From: Streptomyces virginiae
GTDB taxonomy: Bacteria > Actinomycetota > Actinomycetes > Streptomycetales > Streptomycetaceae
Reading direction: 5' to 3'
NCBI RefSeq assembly: GCF_000720455.1
Contig: NZ_JOAK01000005.1
Coordinates: 434,001 to 498,000, forward strand
Length of the DNA stretch: 64,000 nucleotides
Under the pieces are notes generated by a model. The model did no database searches and was not told where the DNA came from. It saw only the letters and a program-made list of their open reading frames with translations. Shown here piece by piece: positions 1 to 8,194 of the stretch. Positions within the stretch are counted from its first letter, which is position 1; each line of letters starts with the position of its first letter. A program made the translations under genes and the position numbers.

Positions 1-43
1 CGCAGAGAATGCGAAAGCAGAAGGTGGAAGTGCTGTCAGCGGG

Positions 44-211
44 TCAGCCGACGACCTTCTTCAGGGCGTCACCCAGGGCGTCCGCCTCATCGGGGGTCAG
101 CTCGACGACAAGCCGACCGCCGCCCTCGAGCGGTACGCGCATGACGATGCCCCGCCCCTCCTTGGTGACCTCGAGCGGGCCGTCGCCCGTCCGCGGCTTC
201 ATGGCCGCCAT
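44..211 (-). CDS. DUF3117 family small protein
   Basis: A 55-residue protein of unknown function, matching what I recall of DUF3117, a very conserved small actinobacterial family. It opens MAAMKPRTGDGPLEVTKEGR, continues with a hydrophobic strand containing GGGRLVVELTP, and ends in an acidic helix DEADALGDALKKVVG. There is no signal peptide or membrane segment. The start at 211 is preferred over one 16 codons upstream because GGAAGGGG lies just ahead of it and known homologues begin MAAMKPR. In Mycobacterium tuberculosis the homologue sits near tag, a DivIVA-like gene and folP2, as it does here. The molecular role is unknown. Confidence 0.9.
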   Translation of the reverse strand: MAAMKPRTGDGPLEVTKEGRGIVMRVPLEGGGRLVVELTPDEADALGDALKKVVG

Positions 212-544
212 GCTCGTTCCCCTTCCTGAAACCAGCTCATCGTCAGCCGACGGCCCCATTCAGGCGCCTAATACCCGGCATCGAACACATTGCTTCCCAG
301 CCATTATCCCGCATGTCAGGACCCGATGACCAACATCACCCGGGAACGCTTGGGCAACGCGCTCGGCCAAAACCACTCATTTCGGGGATCCGCCTGCGAT
401 ACTTCGCCGCCGCACCTGGGGAAGCGCTTCAGCTTTCTTTGACACACATCACATGTGCGCTCCGCGTCCGGTCCGCCATGCTGGCCCTTGCACCGGCCGG
501 TACCGGCCGGTAGCCAAGCCCGCGACGAAGGGGGACCCCCTGCC
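212..544. other. Intergenic region between divergent genes
   Basis: About 330 bases with no convincing gene. It must hold the promoters of the DUF3117 gene (leftward) and the enoyl-CoA hydratase gene (rightward). A TTGACA hexamer at 439-444 is followed by the 8-base palindrome CACATGTG. No clear -10 box lies at the usual distance, so the promoter is not assigned. A ribosome binding site AAGGGGGA precedes the ATG at 545. Confidence 0.5.
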
Positions 545-1348
545 ATGGCCGACAGTGTGCTCTACGAAGTGACCGACGGACTCGCGACCATCACGATCAA
601 CCGTCCCGACGCGATGAACGCGATGAACACCGAGGCCAAGGTCGCCCTGCGCGACGCGGCACTGGCTGCGGCCGGGGACACCTCGGTCCGGGCGGTCCTG
701 CTGACCGCCGCCGGCAACCGGGCCTTCTGCGTCGGCCAGGACCTCAAGGAGCACATCGGGAACCTCGCCGCGGACCGCGAGACCGGCTCCTCGCTGACCA
801 TGAACACGGTCAAGGAGCACTACAACCCGATCGTGCGGGCGCTCACCGAGATGCCGAAGCCCGTCGTGGCCGGCGTCAACGGCGTCGCGGCCGGGGCCGG
901 CTTCGGCTTCGCGCTGGCGGCCGACTTCCGCGTCGTCGCCGACACCGCCTCCTTCAACACCTCGTTCGCCGGCGTGGCGCTCACCGCCGACTCCGGGGTC
1001 TCGTGGACCCTGCCCCGCCTGATCGGCGCCTCCCGCGCCTCGGACCTGCTGCTCTTCCCGCGTTCGATCAAGGCGCAGGAGGCGTACGAGCTCGGCATCG
1101 TCAACCGCCTGGTGCCCTCGGACTCCCTGCACGCCGAGGCCGAGGCCGTGGCGCGCGCACTGGCCGCGGGCCCGACGGTCGCCTACGCCTCCCTGAAGGA
1201 GTCCCTCGCGTACGGGGCCTCCCACACGCTCGCGGAGTCCCTGGTGCACGAGGACGTCCTGCAGACCCGTGCGGGGGCCTCCGAGGACCACTCCATCGCC
1301 GTCCAGGCCTTCCTGGCGAAGCAGCCGCCGGAGTACCTCGGCCGCTGA
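545..1348 (+). CDS. Enoyl-CoA hydratase/isomerase family protein
   Basis: A 267-residue crotonase-fold protein, probably hydrating or isomerising an enoyl-CoA in fatty-acid or phenylacetate-type breakdown. Family marks are the N-terminal strand LATITINRPDAMNAMN, the CoA-binding AFCVGQDLKEH, the oxyanion-hole stretch VVAGVNGVAAGAGFGFALAADFR, and RLIGASRASDLLLFPRSIKAQEAYELGIVNRLVP. The start at 545 follows AAGGGGGA; upstream in-frame codons have no binding site and encode unrelated sequence. Length is normal for the family. PaaG-type isomerases look similar and the substrate cannot be read from sequence. The gene stands alone, with a convergent neighbour 24 bases downstream. Confidence 0.88.
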   Translation: MADSVLYEVTDGLATITINRPDAMNAMNTEAKVALRDAALAAAGDTSVRAVLLTAAGNRAFCVGQDLKEHIGNLAADRETGSSLTMNTVKEHYNPIVRALTEMPKPVVAGVNGVAAGAGFGFALAADFRVVADTASFNTSFAGVALTADSGVSWTLPRLIGASRASDLLLFPRSIKAQEAYELGIVNRLVPSDSLHAEAEAVARALAAGPTVAYASLKESLAYGASHTLAESLVHEDVLQTRAGASEDHSIAVQAFLAKQPPEYLGR

Positions 1349-1372
1349 CCCGCGCCGCCGTCCCGCGCGGCC

Positions 1373-1951
1373 CTACGCCGGGTCGCGCAGGGCGCAGGCG
1401 GCCAGGTGGTCGTTGACCAGCCCGCACGCCTGCATCAGGGCGTAGGCGGTCGTCGGGCCGACGAAGCGGATGCCGGCCTTCTTGAGGGCCTTGGCGAGGG
1501 CGGTGGACTCCGGGGTGACCGCCGGGACCTCGGTGACCGTGAGCGGGGCGGGGCCGGGCTCCTCCGGGGCGTGGGACCAGATCAGGGTGTCCAGCTCGCC
1601 GGGCTCCCAGCCGGCGAGGACCTTCGCGTTGGCCAGGGTCGCCTCGATCTTGGCCCGGTTGCGGATGATCCCCTCGTCGGCCAGCAGCCGCTCCGCGTCC
1701 GCGTCGCCGAATGCGGCGACGGCCGCGATGGAGAAGTCGGAGAAGGCCTTGCGGAAGCCCTCGCGCCGGCGCAGGATCGTCAGCCAGGACAGCCCCGACT
1801 GGAAGGCCTCCAGGCACAGCCGCTCGTACAGGGCGTCGTCGCCGTGGACCGGACGGCCCCATTCGGAGTCGTGGTAGGCGACGTAGTCGGGCGTGGAGAG
1901 CCCCCAGGGGCAGCGCAGCAGGCCGTCCGGACCCGCCACGGGCCCGCTCAC
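1373..1951 (-). CDS. tag: DNA-3-methyladenine glycosylase I
   Basis: A 192-residue base-excision repair enzyme that removes 3-methyladenine from alkylated DNA. It carries the Tag signature LLRCPWG...YVAYHDSEWGRPVHGDDALYERL, then AFQSGLSWLTILRRREGFRKAF and the C-terminal FVGPTTAYALMQACGLVNDH. The zinc site of the family is present: Cys14 and His27 near the N terminus and the pair HLAAC near the C terminus. Length equals that of E. coli Tag. Its start overlaps the stop of the upstream DivIVA-like gene by 4 bases (ATGA type), so the two are probably translated together. Confidence 0.95.
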   Translation of the reverse strand: MSGPVAGPDGLLRCPWGLSTPDYVAYHDSEWGRPVHGDDALYERLCLEAFQSGLSWLTILRRREGFRKAFSDFSIAAVAAFGDADAERLLADEGIIRNRAKIEATLANAKVLAGWEPGELDTLIWSHAPEEPGPAPLTVTEVPAVTPESTALAKALKKAGIRFVGPTTAYALMQACGLVNDHLAACALRDPA

Positions 1952-2304
1952 CGCTCACCGCGCTTGCTGAGGTCGACCGGGCCGGAGGCGTCCTGCGGTG
2001 CCGCGGAACCGGGCGACGCCGTTCCCGTCAGCAGGGCGATCCTCGCGTCCCGCTCGGCGAGCTCCGCCGCCAGCCGCTCCAGTACGTCGTCCACCTCGGC
2101 CATCCGGTAGCCGCGCGGCGCGACCGGCAGCCGCAGCGCATCGATGTCCTCCCGCACCACGGGCCGGGTCTCCGGCAGCCCGTCCGCCACCCGGTCCGGC
2201 TCCGCTTCCGGCAGGACGGCCTCCGAGCCGCCGCCGATCACCGCAAGGGTGACCGCTGCCACGACCACGACCAGCGCGATCATCAAGAAGAAGAACACGA
2301 TCAA
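1948..2304 (-). CDS. DivIVA-domain membrane protein
   Basis: A 118-residue protein with one N-terminal membrane helix (about residues 1-26, MIVFFFLMIALVVVVAAV) and a short DivIVA-like segment near residues 58-95: LPVAPRGYRMAEVDDVLERLAAELAERD. The GYR motif followed by a heptad-like helix is what DivIVA N-terminal domains use for membrane binding and dimerisation, but the long coiled coil of true DivIVA is absent. It overlaps tag by 4 bases. The same pairing occurs in M. tuberculosis, as I recall. The function is unknown; a role at the membrane is inferred from the helix. Confidence 0.8.
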   Translation of the reverse strand: MIVFFFLMIALVVVVAAVTLAVIGGGSEAVLPEAEPDRVADGLPETRPVVREDIDALRLPVAPRGYRMAEVDDVLERLAAELAERDARIALLTGTASPGSAAPQDASGPVDLSKRGER

Positions 2305-2380
2305 CTCCCCTGAGAGACTCCGGCCACCAGGTTAAGGTCGCAGGCGAGGCGCGAGGGCCGCCGAAGGAGGAAAGACCAGG

Positions 2381-3241
2381 ATGCTGCGACTGGGCAGGCG
2401 CGAGTTCGACACCCACGAGCCGGTGATCATGGCCATCGTGAACCGGACTCCGGACTCCTTCTACGACCAGGGCGCGACGTTCCGCGACGAGCCCGCGCTG
2501 GACCGGGTGGAGCAGGCCGTCGCCGAGGGCGCCGCGATCATCGACATCGGCGGGGTCAAGGCGGGGCCGGGCGAACACGTGGACGCGGCCGAGGAGGCGC
2601 GGCGCACGGTCGGTTTCGTGGCCGAGGTCCGCCGCCGCCACCCGGACGTGGTGATCAGCGTGGACACCTGGCGGCACGAGGTCGGCGAAGCGGTCTGCGA
2701 GGCCGGGGCGGACCTGCTGAACGACGCGTGGGGCGGGGTGGACCACAAGCTGGCCGAGGTGGCGGCGCGCTACGGCGCCGGCCTGGTCTGCACGCACGCC
2801 GGAGGGGTCGAGCCGCGCACCCGGCCGCACCGGATCGCGTACGAGGACGTGATGGAGGACATCCTGCGGGTCACGGTCGGGCTCGCCGAACGGGCCGCGG
2901 CCCTCGGCGTCCGCCGGGACGCGATCATGATCGACCCGGGTCACGACTTCGGGAAGAACACCCGCCATTCGCTGGAGGCGACCCGGCGGCTGGAGGAGAT
3001 GACGGCGACGGGCTGGCCGGTGCTGGTCTCGCTGTCCAACAAGGACTTCGTCGGCGAGACCCTCGACAAGCCGGTCAAGGAGCGTCTGCTGGGCACGCTG
3101 GCCACCACGGCCGTGTCGGCCTGGCTGGGCGCGCAGGTCTACCGCGTCCACGAGGTCGCGGAGACCCGCCAGATCCTGGACATGGTCCGCTCGATCCAGG
3201 GCCACCGGCCCCCGGCCGTCGCCCGCCGCGGCCTGGCCTGA
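2381..3241 (+). CDS. folP2: Dihydropteroate synthase homologue, FolP2 type
   Basis: A 286-residue TIM-barrel protein of the pterin-binding family. Visible motifs: MAIVNRTPDSFYDQG near the N terminus, IDIGGVKAGPGEHV, VISVDTWRHEV, LLNDAWGG, MIDPGHDFGKNTRHS and SLSNKDFVGETLDKPVKERL. The loop that in true DHPS reads DVGGESTRPG is here GGVKAGPGEHV, and the SRKSF lysine loop is SNKDFVG. These changes fit the FolP2 branch. Mycobacterial FolP2 is reported not to have dihydropteroate synthase activity, so folate synthesis should not be assumed. The ATG follows GGAGGAAAG. It is divergent from the DivIVA/tag pair. Confidence 0.85.
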   Translation: MLRLGRREFDTHEPVIMAIVNRTPDSFYDQGATFRDEPALDRVEQAVAEGAAIIDIGGVKAGPGEHVDAAEEARRTVGFVAEVRRRHPDVVISVDTWRHEVGEAVCEAGADLLNDAWGGVDHKLAEVAARYGAGLVCTHAGGVEPRTRPHRIAYEDVMEDILRVTVGLAERAAALGVRRDAIMIDPGHDFGKNTRHSLEATRRLEEMTATGWPVLVSLSNKDFVGETLDKPVKERLLGTLATTAVSAWLGAQVYRVHEVAETRQILDMVRSIQGHRPPAVARRGLA

Positions 3242-3243
3242 TC

Positions 3244-3271
3244 CCGCGGGCCGGCCGCGGCCGGCCCGCGG
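3244..3271. terminator. Perfect GC palindrome between convergent genes
   Basis: The arms CCGCGGGCCGGCCG (3244-3257) and CGGCCGGCCCGCGG (3258-3271) are exact reverse complements. The site lies between the stop of folP2 (3241) and the stop of the LOG-family gene (3280), so a two-way terminator is the simplest reading. There is no T-run. Confidence 0.65.
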
Positions 3272-3279
3272 TGGCGGTC

Positions 3280-4047
3280 CTACTTGCCGACTTCCTTCGT
3301 CACCAGGGCGATCGCCTCGTCCACGTCGTCGGTGACGTGGAAGAGGTAGAGGTCCTTCTCCGAGGCCTTGCCCTGGGCGATCACCGTGCCCCGCAGCCAG
3401 TCGACGAGCCCGCTCCAGTACTCCGTGCCGAACAGCACGATGGGGAAGCGGGTGATCTTCTGGGTCTGGACCAGGGTCAGTGCCTCGAACAGCTCGTCCA
3501 GCGTGCCCAGCCCGCCGGGCAGCACGACGAAGCCCTGGCTGTACTTCACGAACATCGTCTTGCGGACGAAGAAGTACCGGAAGTTCAGGCCGAGATCGAC
3601 GTGCTGGTTGAGCCCCTGCTCGAAGGGGAGCTCGATGCCGAGGCCCACCGAGATCCCGTTCGCCTCGCGGGCGCCCCTGTTGGCGGCCTCCATCGCTCCC
3701 GGACCGCCGCCGGTGATCACCGCGAAGCCGGCGTCCACCAGCGCGCCGCCGATCCGCACGCCCGCCTCGTACTCGGGCGATCCCTCCGGGGTGCGGGCCG
3801 AGCCGAACACGCTGATCGCGGGCGGCAGCTCGGCCAGCGTGCCGAAGCCCTCGATGAACTCCGACTGGATGCGCAGGACCCGCCAGGGATCGGTGTGGAC
3901 CCACTCGGAGGGCCCGGCGGAGTCCAGCAGCCGCTGGTCCGTCGTACTGCCCGCCTGCACCTGGCTCCGCCTCCTCAGCACCGGCCCGAGCTGCTGCTCC
4001 TCGGGCCGGCGACGAGCGGACCCGTCGGAAATGCCGGGGTTGCCCAT
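3280..4047 (-). CDS. LOG-family (TIGR00730) Rossmann-fold protein
   Basis: A 255-residue homologue of the plant LONELY GUY family, which hydrolyses nucleoside monophosphates and releases cytokinin bases; many bacterial members are mislabelled lysine decarboxylases. The two nucleotide-binding motifs are intact: GGGPGAMEAANRGA at residues 113-126 and PGGLGTLDELFE at 177-188. An extra basic N-terminal arm of about 65 residues precedes the core. The start at 4047 is chosen because AGGAGGGAG sits ahead of it; an ATG 15 codons upstream lacks a site. In M. tuberculosis the relative Rv1205 lies close to folP2, as here. Confidence 0.88.
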   Translation of the reverse strand: MGNPGISDGSARRRPEEQQLGPVLRRRSQVQAGSTTDQRLLDSAGPSEWVHTDPWRVLRIQSEFIEGFGTLAELPPAISVFGSARTPEGSPEYEAGVRIGGALVDAGFAVITGGGPGAMEAANRGAREANGISVGLGIELPFEQGLNQHVDLGLNFRYFFVRKTMFVKYSQGFVVLPGGLGTLDELFEALTLVQTQKITRFPIVLFGTEYWSGLVDWLRGTVIAQGKASEKDLYLFHVTDDVDEAIALVTKEVGK

Positions 4048-4111
4048 GATGTGCTCCCTCCTGCTGATCGTTGGATCAGGGTAGGCGCACAAAGGTGACG
4101 GGAAGCGGAAT

Positions 4112-5191
4112 TCAGGAGGTCAGCCAGGCGCGGAGTCGTTCCTCGCAGTGCAGGATCGCCTTCGTCTCCACGCGCTCGTCGACCTTGTGGGCCAGCAGGG
4201 CGTCGCCCGGCCCGTAGTTCACCGCCGGGACGCCCAGCGCGCTGAAGCGGGAGACGTCCGTCCAGCCGAACTTCGGCATGGCCCGGCCGCCCACCGCCTC
4301 CATGAAGGCCGCGGCCGCGGGGTGCGAGAGGCCCGGGAGGGCGCCGCCGGAGGAGTCGTCGACGACGAACTCGGCGATGTCGCAGTCCGCGAACACCTCG
4401 CGGACGTGGGCGATCGCCTCGGCCTCGCTGCGGTCGGGGGCGTAGCGGAAGTTGACCGTCACGGTGCACGCGTCGGGGATGACGTTGTTGGCGACGCCGC
4501 CCTCGATGCGCACCGCGTTGAGGCCCTCGTGGTACTCCAGGCCGTCGATGACCGGCTTGCGGGGCTCGTACACCGCCAGCCGGGCCAGGATCGGGCTCGC
4601 CGCGTGGATGGCGTTGGAGCCCATCCAGCTGCGGGCGGAGTGGGCGCGCTCGCCGGCGGTGCGCAGCAGCACGCGCAGAGTGCCCTGGCAGCCGCCCTCG
4701 ACCTCGGCGTTCGAGGGCTCCAGCAGCACCGCGAAGTCGCCCGTGAGCCAGTCGGGGTGGGCTTCGGCGACCTTGCCGAGGCCGTTGAGGTCGGCGGCGA
4801 CCTCCTCCTGGTCGTAGAAGACGAAGGTGAGGTCCCGGTTGGGCTCGGGCACGGTCGCGGCGATGCGCAGCTGCACGGCGACGCCGGACTTCATGTCGGT
4901 GGTGCCACAGCCCCACAGGACGTCGTTCTCGTCGAGGCGCGACGGGACGTTGTCGGCGATCGGCACGGTGTCGAGGTGGCCGGCGAGTACGACGCGCTCG
5001 GCGCGGCCGAGGTTCGTGCGGGCGACGACGTTGTTGCCGAAGCGGTCCACGGTGAGGTGGGGCAGGCCGCGCAACGCGTCTTCCACGAGGTCGGCGAGTA
5101 CCTTCTCGTCGCCGCTCACGGAAGGGATGTCGACGAGCCGGGCGGTCAGCTCGGCGGCGTCCAGGGTGAGGTCCAGCTCGGATTCGGACAT
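4112..5191 (-). CDS. dapE: Succinyl-diaminopimelate desuccinylase
   Basis: A 359-residue M20-family zinc hydrolase that converts N-succinyl-LL-2,6-diaminopimelate to LL-DAP and succinate, in the pathway to lysine and meso- or LL-DAP for the wall. Motifs: AGHLDTVPIADN with His72 and Asp74, WGCGTTDMKSG with Asp99, and FYDQEEV with the catalytic and metal glutamates at 129-130. The C-terminal His-containing stretch LLAHKVDERVE is also present. It is the actinobacterial form (about 355 residues). DapC, an enzyme of the same pathway, is encoded 1.8 kb away at 6990-8087. Confidence 0.92.
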   Translation of the reverse strand: MSESELDLTLDAAELTARLVDIPSVSGDEKVLADLVEDALRGLPHLTVDRFGNNVVARTNLGRAERVVLAGHLDTVPIADNVPSRLDENDVLWGCGTTDMKSGVAVQLRIAATVPEPNRDLTFVFYDQEEVAADLNGLGKVAEAHPDWLTGDFAVLLEPSNAEVEGGCQGTLRVLLRTAGERAHSARSWMGSNAIHAASPILARLAVYEPRKPVIDGLEYHEGLNAVRIEGGVANNVIPDACTVTVNFRYAPDRSEAEAIAHVREVFADCDIAEFVVDDSSGGALPGLSHPAAAAFMEAVGGRAMPKFGWTDVSRFSALGVPAVNYGPGDALLAHKVDERVETKAILHCEERLRAWLTS

Positions 5192-5278
5192 GGAACTGAC
5201 CCTAACGCCCCGGGGTGTGGCGAAGCGTCCCTCGTCCGGCCGGTGGACGCGTCATATGCCTCAAGTACGGTGGGCCGC

Positions 5279-6259
5279 GTGTCCGAGATCCGTGATCCCC
5301 GTCCTCGCCGCCGCAGGCTGCTCCGTGTGGTCGTCGGCCTGCTCGTTCTCCTGTCGGTGGCCGGGTACTTCGCCGTGCAGCGCGCTTCGAACGGCGGGGG
5401 CGCCCCCTTCTGCGTCGCGAGCGCGGACGCGTCCGGTCGTGACGGCGGCTCCGAAAAGTACGAGATGTCCCCGGAACAGGCGGCGAACGCGGCGACGATA
5501 GCCGCCGTCGGGATCGCCAAGGGCCTGCCCGACCGGGCCGTCACCATCGCCCTGGCGACGGCCATGCAGGAGTCCGCCCTGCGCAACCTCGACCACGGCG
5601 ACCGCGACTCGCTGGGGCTCTTCCAGCAGCGCCCTTCGATGGGCTGGGGCACGCCGGAACAGATCACGGACCCGGTCTACTCTGCCGGGATCTTCTACGA
5701 CCGCCTCGTCGACGTGCCGGGCTACTCGCGGCTGCCGCTGACGGTGGCCGCGCAGAAGGTGCAGCGCAGCGGTTTCCCGCAGGCCTACGCCAAGCACGAG
5801 CCCGACGCGACGGTGCTGACCGCGGCCTTCGCCGGCGGCGGCAGCCTCGACTGCGGCGGTCCGGCGCCCACGCAGCCGGGCGACCCGGCGAAGGTGCGCG
5901 CGGGCCTGGTACGGATCTTCGGCGAGGACGGGATGCACACCTTCGGCCCGCAGGGCGGCCAGGGCGGCCAGGCCGGCCGCAGCGCCGGCGGCCGGGCCGT
6001 CGCCGAGCCCGAGATCACGATGGTGGAGAAGCGGGACGCGGGCGAGGCCGCGACGCGCCGCAGCCGGGCGATGGCCCACTGGGCGGTGGCCAACTCGCGC
6101 GAGATGGGGATCGCCCGGGTCTCCTACGACCTGCGCGGCTGGGTCGCGGGCAAGGACCGGGGCCAGTGGCAGGACAAGGCGGAAGCGGCCGCGAAGAAGG
6201 GCGACGGCGACCCCTACGGCGCGGCTCCCGGCGAGGTACGGATCTTCATGGCCCGCTGA
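5279..6259 (+). CDS. Membrane-anchored lytic-transglycosylase-like protein
   Basis: A 326-residue protein starting with GTG at 5279. After a basic leader (PRPRRRR) there is one membrane helix LLRVVVGLLVLLSVAGYFAV and then an extracytoplasmic part. The core, about residues 65-195, has ALATAMQESALRNLDHGDRDS, LGLFQQRPSMGWGT and a later YAKHEPDATVLTAAF. An ATAMQESAL helix with a central Glu followed by GLFQQRP is how lysozyme-like and SLT-type transglycosylases present their catalytic Glu. Homologues in Streptomyces databases are often called heavy metal transporter, which nothing here supports. A low-complexity G/Q linker and a lysine-rich C-terminal domain follow. Cell-wall cleavage is inferred. 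Confidence 0.7.
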   Translation: MSEIRDPRPRRRRLLRVVVGLLVLLSVAGYFAVQRASNGGGAPFCVASADASGRDGGSEKYEMSPEQAANAATIAAVGIAKGLPDRAVTIALATAMQESALRNLDHGDRDSLGLFQQRPSMGWGTPEQITDPVYSAGIFYDRLVDVPGYSRLPLTVAAQKVQRSGFPQAYAKHEPDATVLTAAFAGGGSLDCGGPAPTQPGDPAKVRAGLVRIFGEDGMHTFGPQGGQGGQAGRSAGGRAVAEPEITMVEKRDAGEAATRRSRAMAHWAVANSREMGIARVSYDLRGWVAGKDRGQWQDKAEAAAKKGDGDPYGAAPGEVRIFMAR

Positions 6260-6339
6260 TCCGCCCGGGCTCCGCCGACCGGACGGGACTCCGACGACAC
6301 GCCCCAGGGTCAGCCGGGGGCACCCGGCCGCGCGTACGA

Positions 6340-6365
6340 GTGATCACTCCTGCGGGGGTGATCAC
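6340..6365. terminator. Inverted repeat downstream of the transglycosylase-like gene
   Basis: The arms GTGATCACTCC (6340-6350) and GGGGTGATCAC (6355-6365) pair with one mismatch around a TGCG loop. The site lies 80 bases after the stop at 6259 and about 190 bases before the next start at 6556. It could be a terminator or an operator for the downstream secreted-protein gene; neither is proven. Confidence 0.4.
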
Positions 6366-6555
6366 CATCGCGCCCCACCCCGCCCGGCGGACCCCCCGGA
6401 GGGACGGAACCCCTGGTCGGCGCGCATCCAATGCTCTTGTCGCGGAAGCCGATTAAACGATGCGTTACCGATCCTTTACCCGGCGGCGCCGCAACTCCAC
6501 CCGCCCCGGGAGCGGTTAGTCAGGCCGTACTCAGCCGCTACCGCTTAGGAGCATC

Positions 6556-6921
6556 ATGTCCCTCCCCCTGACCCGTCGGATCGCCCGTGCCGCGCTGCTC
6601 GTCGCAGCCGGGGCAGCGCCCGTGGTCGGTGCGGCCGGCGCGGCCAGCGCCGCCGGCCTGGAGTCCGTGCCGCAGCTGGGCGCACTCACCGCCACGGACG
6701 CCCCCGCGGCGACCGCCGACACGGCCACGGGAACGGCCACCGACGCCGTCGGCACCGCGGGTGCCGCGGCCAAGACCCTGCCGGCCCCCGCGTCCGACCT
6801 GGCCGGCCAGGCGGGCGGCCTGCTCGGCGGTCTGCCCACGACCCAGGAGCTGCCGGTCTCCGCACTGCCCGTGGGCGGTGTCCTGCCGGCGGGACTGCCC
6901 GGCGGCGCGCTGCAGGGCTGA
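6556..6921 (+). CDS. Small secreted Ala/Gly-rich protein
   Basis: A 121-residue protein with a clear Sec signal peptide: RRIARAALLVAAGAAP followed by a hydrophobic stretch ending near GAASAAG (cleavage about residue 34). The mature part is low in complexity, rich in Ala, Thr, Gly and Pro, without cysteine, and ends in a repetitive GGVLPAGLPGGALQG. ATG at 6556 follows TTAGGAG. I know of no functional assignment. The amphipathic Gly-Leu-Pro tail vaguely recalls surface or structural proteins of Streptomyces but lacks the chaplin motif. It ends just ahead of a strong hairpin at 6935-6973. Confidence 0.75.
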   Translation: MSLPLTRRIARAALLVAAGAAPVVGAAGAASAAGLESVPQLGALTATDAPAATADTATGTATDAVGTAGAAAKTLPAPASDLAGQAGGLLGGLPTTQELPVSALPVGGVLPAGLPGGALQG

Positions 6922-6934
6922 CATCCGGGAAACA

Positions 6935-6973
6935 CCGAGGGGGCCGGGAGTTGCACACTCCCGGCCCCCTCGG
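6935..6973. terminator. Two-way terminator hairpin
   Basis: The arms CCGAGGGGGCCGGGAGT (6935-6951) and ACTCCCGGCCCCCTCGG (6957-6973) are perfect complements around a 5-base loop. It lies between two convergent stops (6921 and 6990), so it can end transcription from both sides. Confidence 0.85.
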
Positions 6974-6989
6974 GCTGTCACGGGCCGGG

Positions 6990-8087
6990 TCAGCCGAGGC
7001 GCTTGACCGCCGCCTCGACGCGCTCGTCGGTGGCGGTCAGGGCGACGCGCACGAAGCGGGCGCCCGCCTCGCCGTAGAAGTCGCCGGGCGCGACCAAGAT
7101 GCCCAGCTCCGCGAGGTGCGCGACGGTGTCCCAGCAGGGCTCGTCGCGGGTCACCCACAGGTAGAGGCTCGCCTCGCTGTGCTCGACCCGGAAGCCGTGC
7201 GCCTCCAGGGCCGCGCGGAGCGCCGTCCGGCGGGCCGCGTAGCGCTCGCGCTGCTCCGCCACGTGCCGGTCGTCGCCGAGCGCCGCCACCGTGGCCGCCT
7301 GGACCGGGGCGGGGGTCATCATGCCGCCGTGCTTGCGGATCTCCAGCAGTTCCCGGAGCACGTCCGCGTCACCGGCGACGAAGGCCGCCCGGTACCCCGC
7401 CAGGTTGGAGCGCTTGGACAGGGAGTGGACCGCGACGATCCCCTCGTACGAGCCGCCGCACACGTCGTCGTGGAGGACGGAGACGGGCTCGGCCTCCCAG
7501 CCCAGCTCCAGGTAGCACTCGTCGCTGAAGAGCAGGATCCCGTGTTCCCGCGCCCAGGCCACGATCCGGACGAGCTCGTCCTTCGCGAGGACCTTGCCGG
7601 TGGGGTTGGACGGGGAGTTGAGCCACAGCAGCTTCACGCGCGCCGGGTCGAGATCGGCGGTCGGGTCGTCGTAGACCACCGGCTCCGCGCCGCACAGCCG
7701 CGCCCCGACCTCGTACGTCGGGTAGGCGAGCCGGGGGTAGGCGACCTGGTCACCGGCGCCCAGGCCCAGCTGGGTCGGCAGCCAGGCCACCAGCTCCTTC
7801 GAGCCGACGACCGGCAGGACGTTGCGGTGCTCGGCCGCGCTCGCGCCGAGCCGGCCGCGCAGCCAGCCCGTGATGGCGTCGCGCAGGGCCGCGGTGCCCC
7901 ACACCGTCGGGTAGCCGGGGGAATCGGCGGCGTCGATCAGGGCCTGCCGGATCAGCTCCGGGACCGGGTCCACGGGCGTGCCGACGGACAGGTCGACGAT
8001 GCCGTCCGGGTGGGCCGCCGCCGTCTTCTTGTACGGCTCCAGCTTGTCCCAGGGGAAGGCGGGAAGACGGTCGGATACTGCGGCCAC
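6990..8087 (-). CDS. dapC: Succinyldiaminopimelate aminotransferase
   Basis: A 365-residue class I/II PLP aminotransferase. It opens RLPAFPWDKLEPYKK and DGIVDLSVGTPVDPVP, typical of actinobacterial DapC. LLWLNSPSNPTGK and DECYLELGW lie ahead of the PLP-lysine stretch VHSLSKRSNLAGYR. It makes N-succinyl-LL-2-amino-6-oxopimelate and glutamate interconvert with succinyl-DAP and 2-oxoglutarate, the step before DapE (4112-5191). The GTG at 8087 is chosen because homologues begin about there. The upstream ferredoxin gene is 107 bases away on the same strand, a pairing also found in mycobacteria (fdxC and Rv1178, as I recall). Confidence 0.88.
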   Translation of the reverse strand: MAAVSDRLPAFPWDKLEPYKKTAAAHPDGIVDLSVGTPVDPVPELIRQALIDAADSPGYPTVWGTAALRDAITGWLRGRLGASAAEHRNVLPVVGSKELVAWLPTQLGLGAGDQVAYPRLAYPTYEVGARLCGAEPVVYDDPTADLDPARVKLLWLNSPSNPTGKVLAKDELVRIVAWAREHGILLFSDECYLELGWEAEPVSVLHDDVCGGSYEGIVAVHSLSKRSNLAGYRAAFVAGDADVLRELLEIRKHGGMMTPAPVQAATVAALGDDRHVAEQRERYAARRTALRAALEAHGFRVEHSEASLYLWVTRDEPCWDTVAHLAELGILVAPGDFYGEAGARFVRVALTATDERVEAAVKRLG

Positions 8088-8194
8088 GGTGGTCTCTGCT
8101 CTCTCTGAGTGCTGGTGGGACGGGTCGGAAAACACCGCGGTCCCGTGCGGCGGGCAGGCCGTACGGGACCGAGTGGCGCTTCTGCCGCGAAGGG

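Noticed and set aside
1955..3904. Long leftward open frame across folP2 and neighbours
   Set aside because: It lies antisense to folP2 and partly in another frame of the LOG gene. Composition is Arg/Gly/Pro-rich shadow sequence without any motif.
5261..5281. Alternative GTG start at 5270 for the transglycosylase-like gene
   Set aside because: It adds three residues (VGR) only, and neither start has a strong binding site; 5279 was kept because it gives a compact basic leader.
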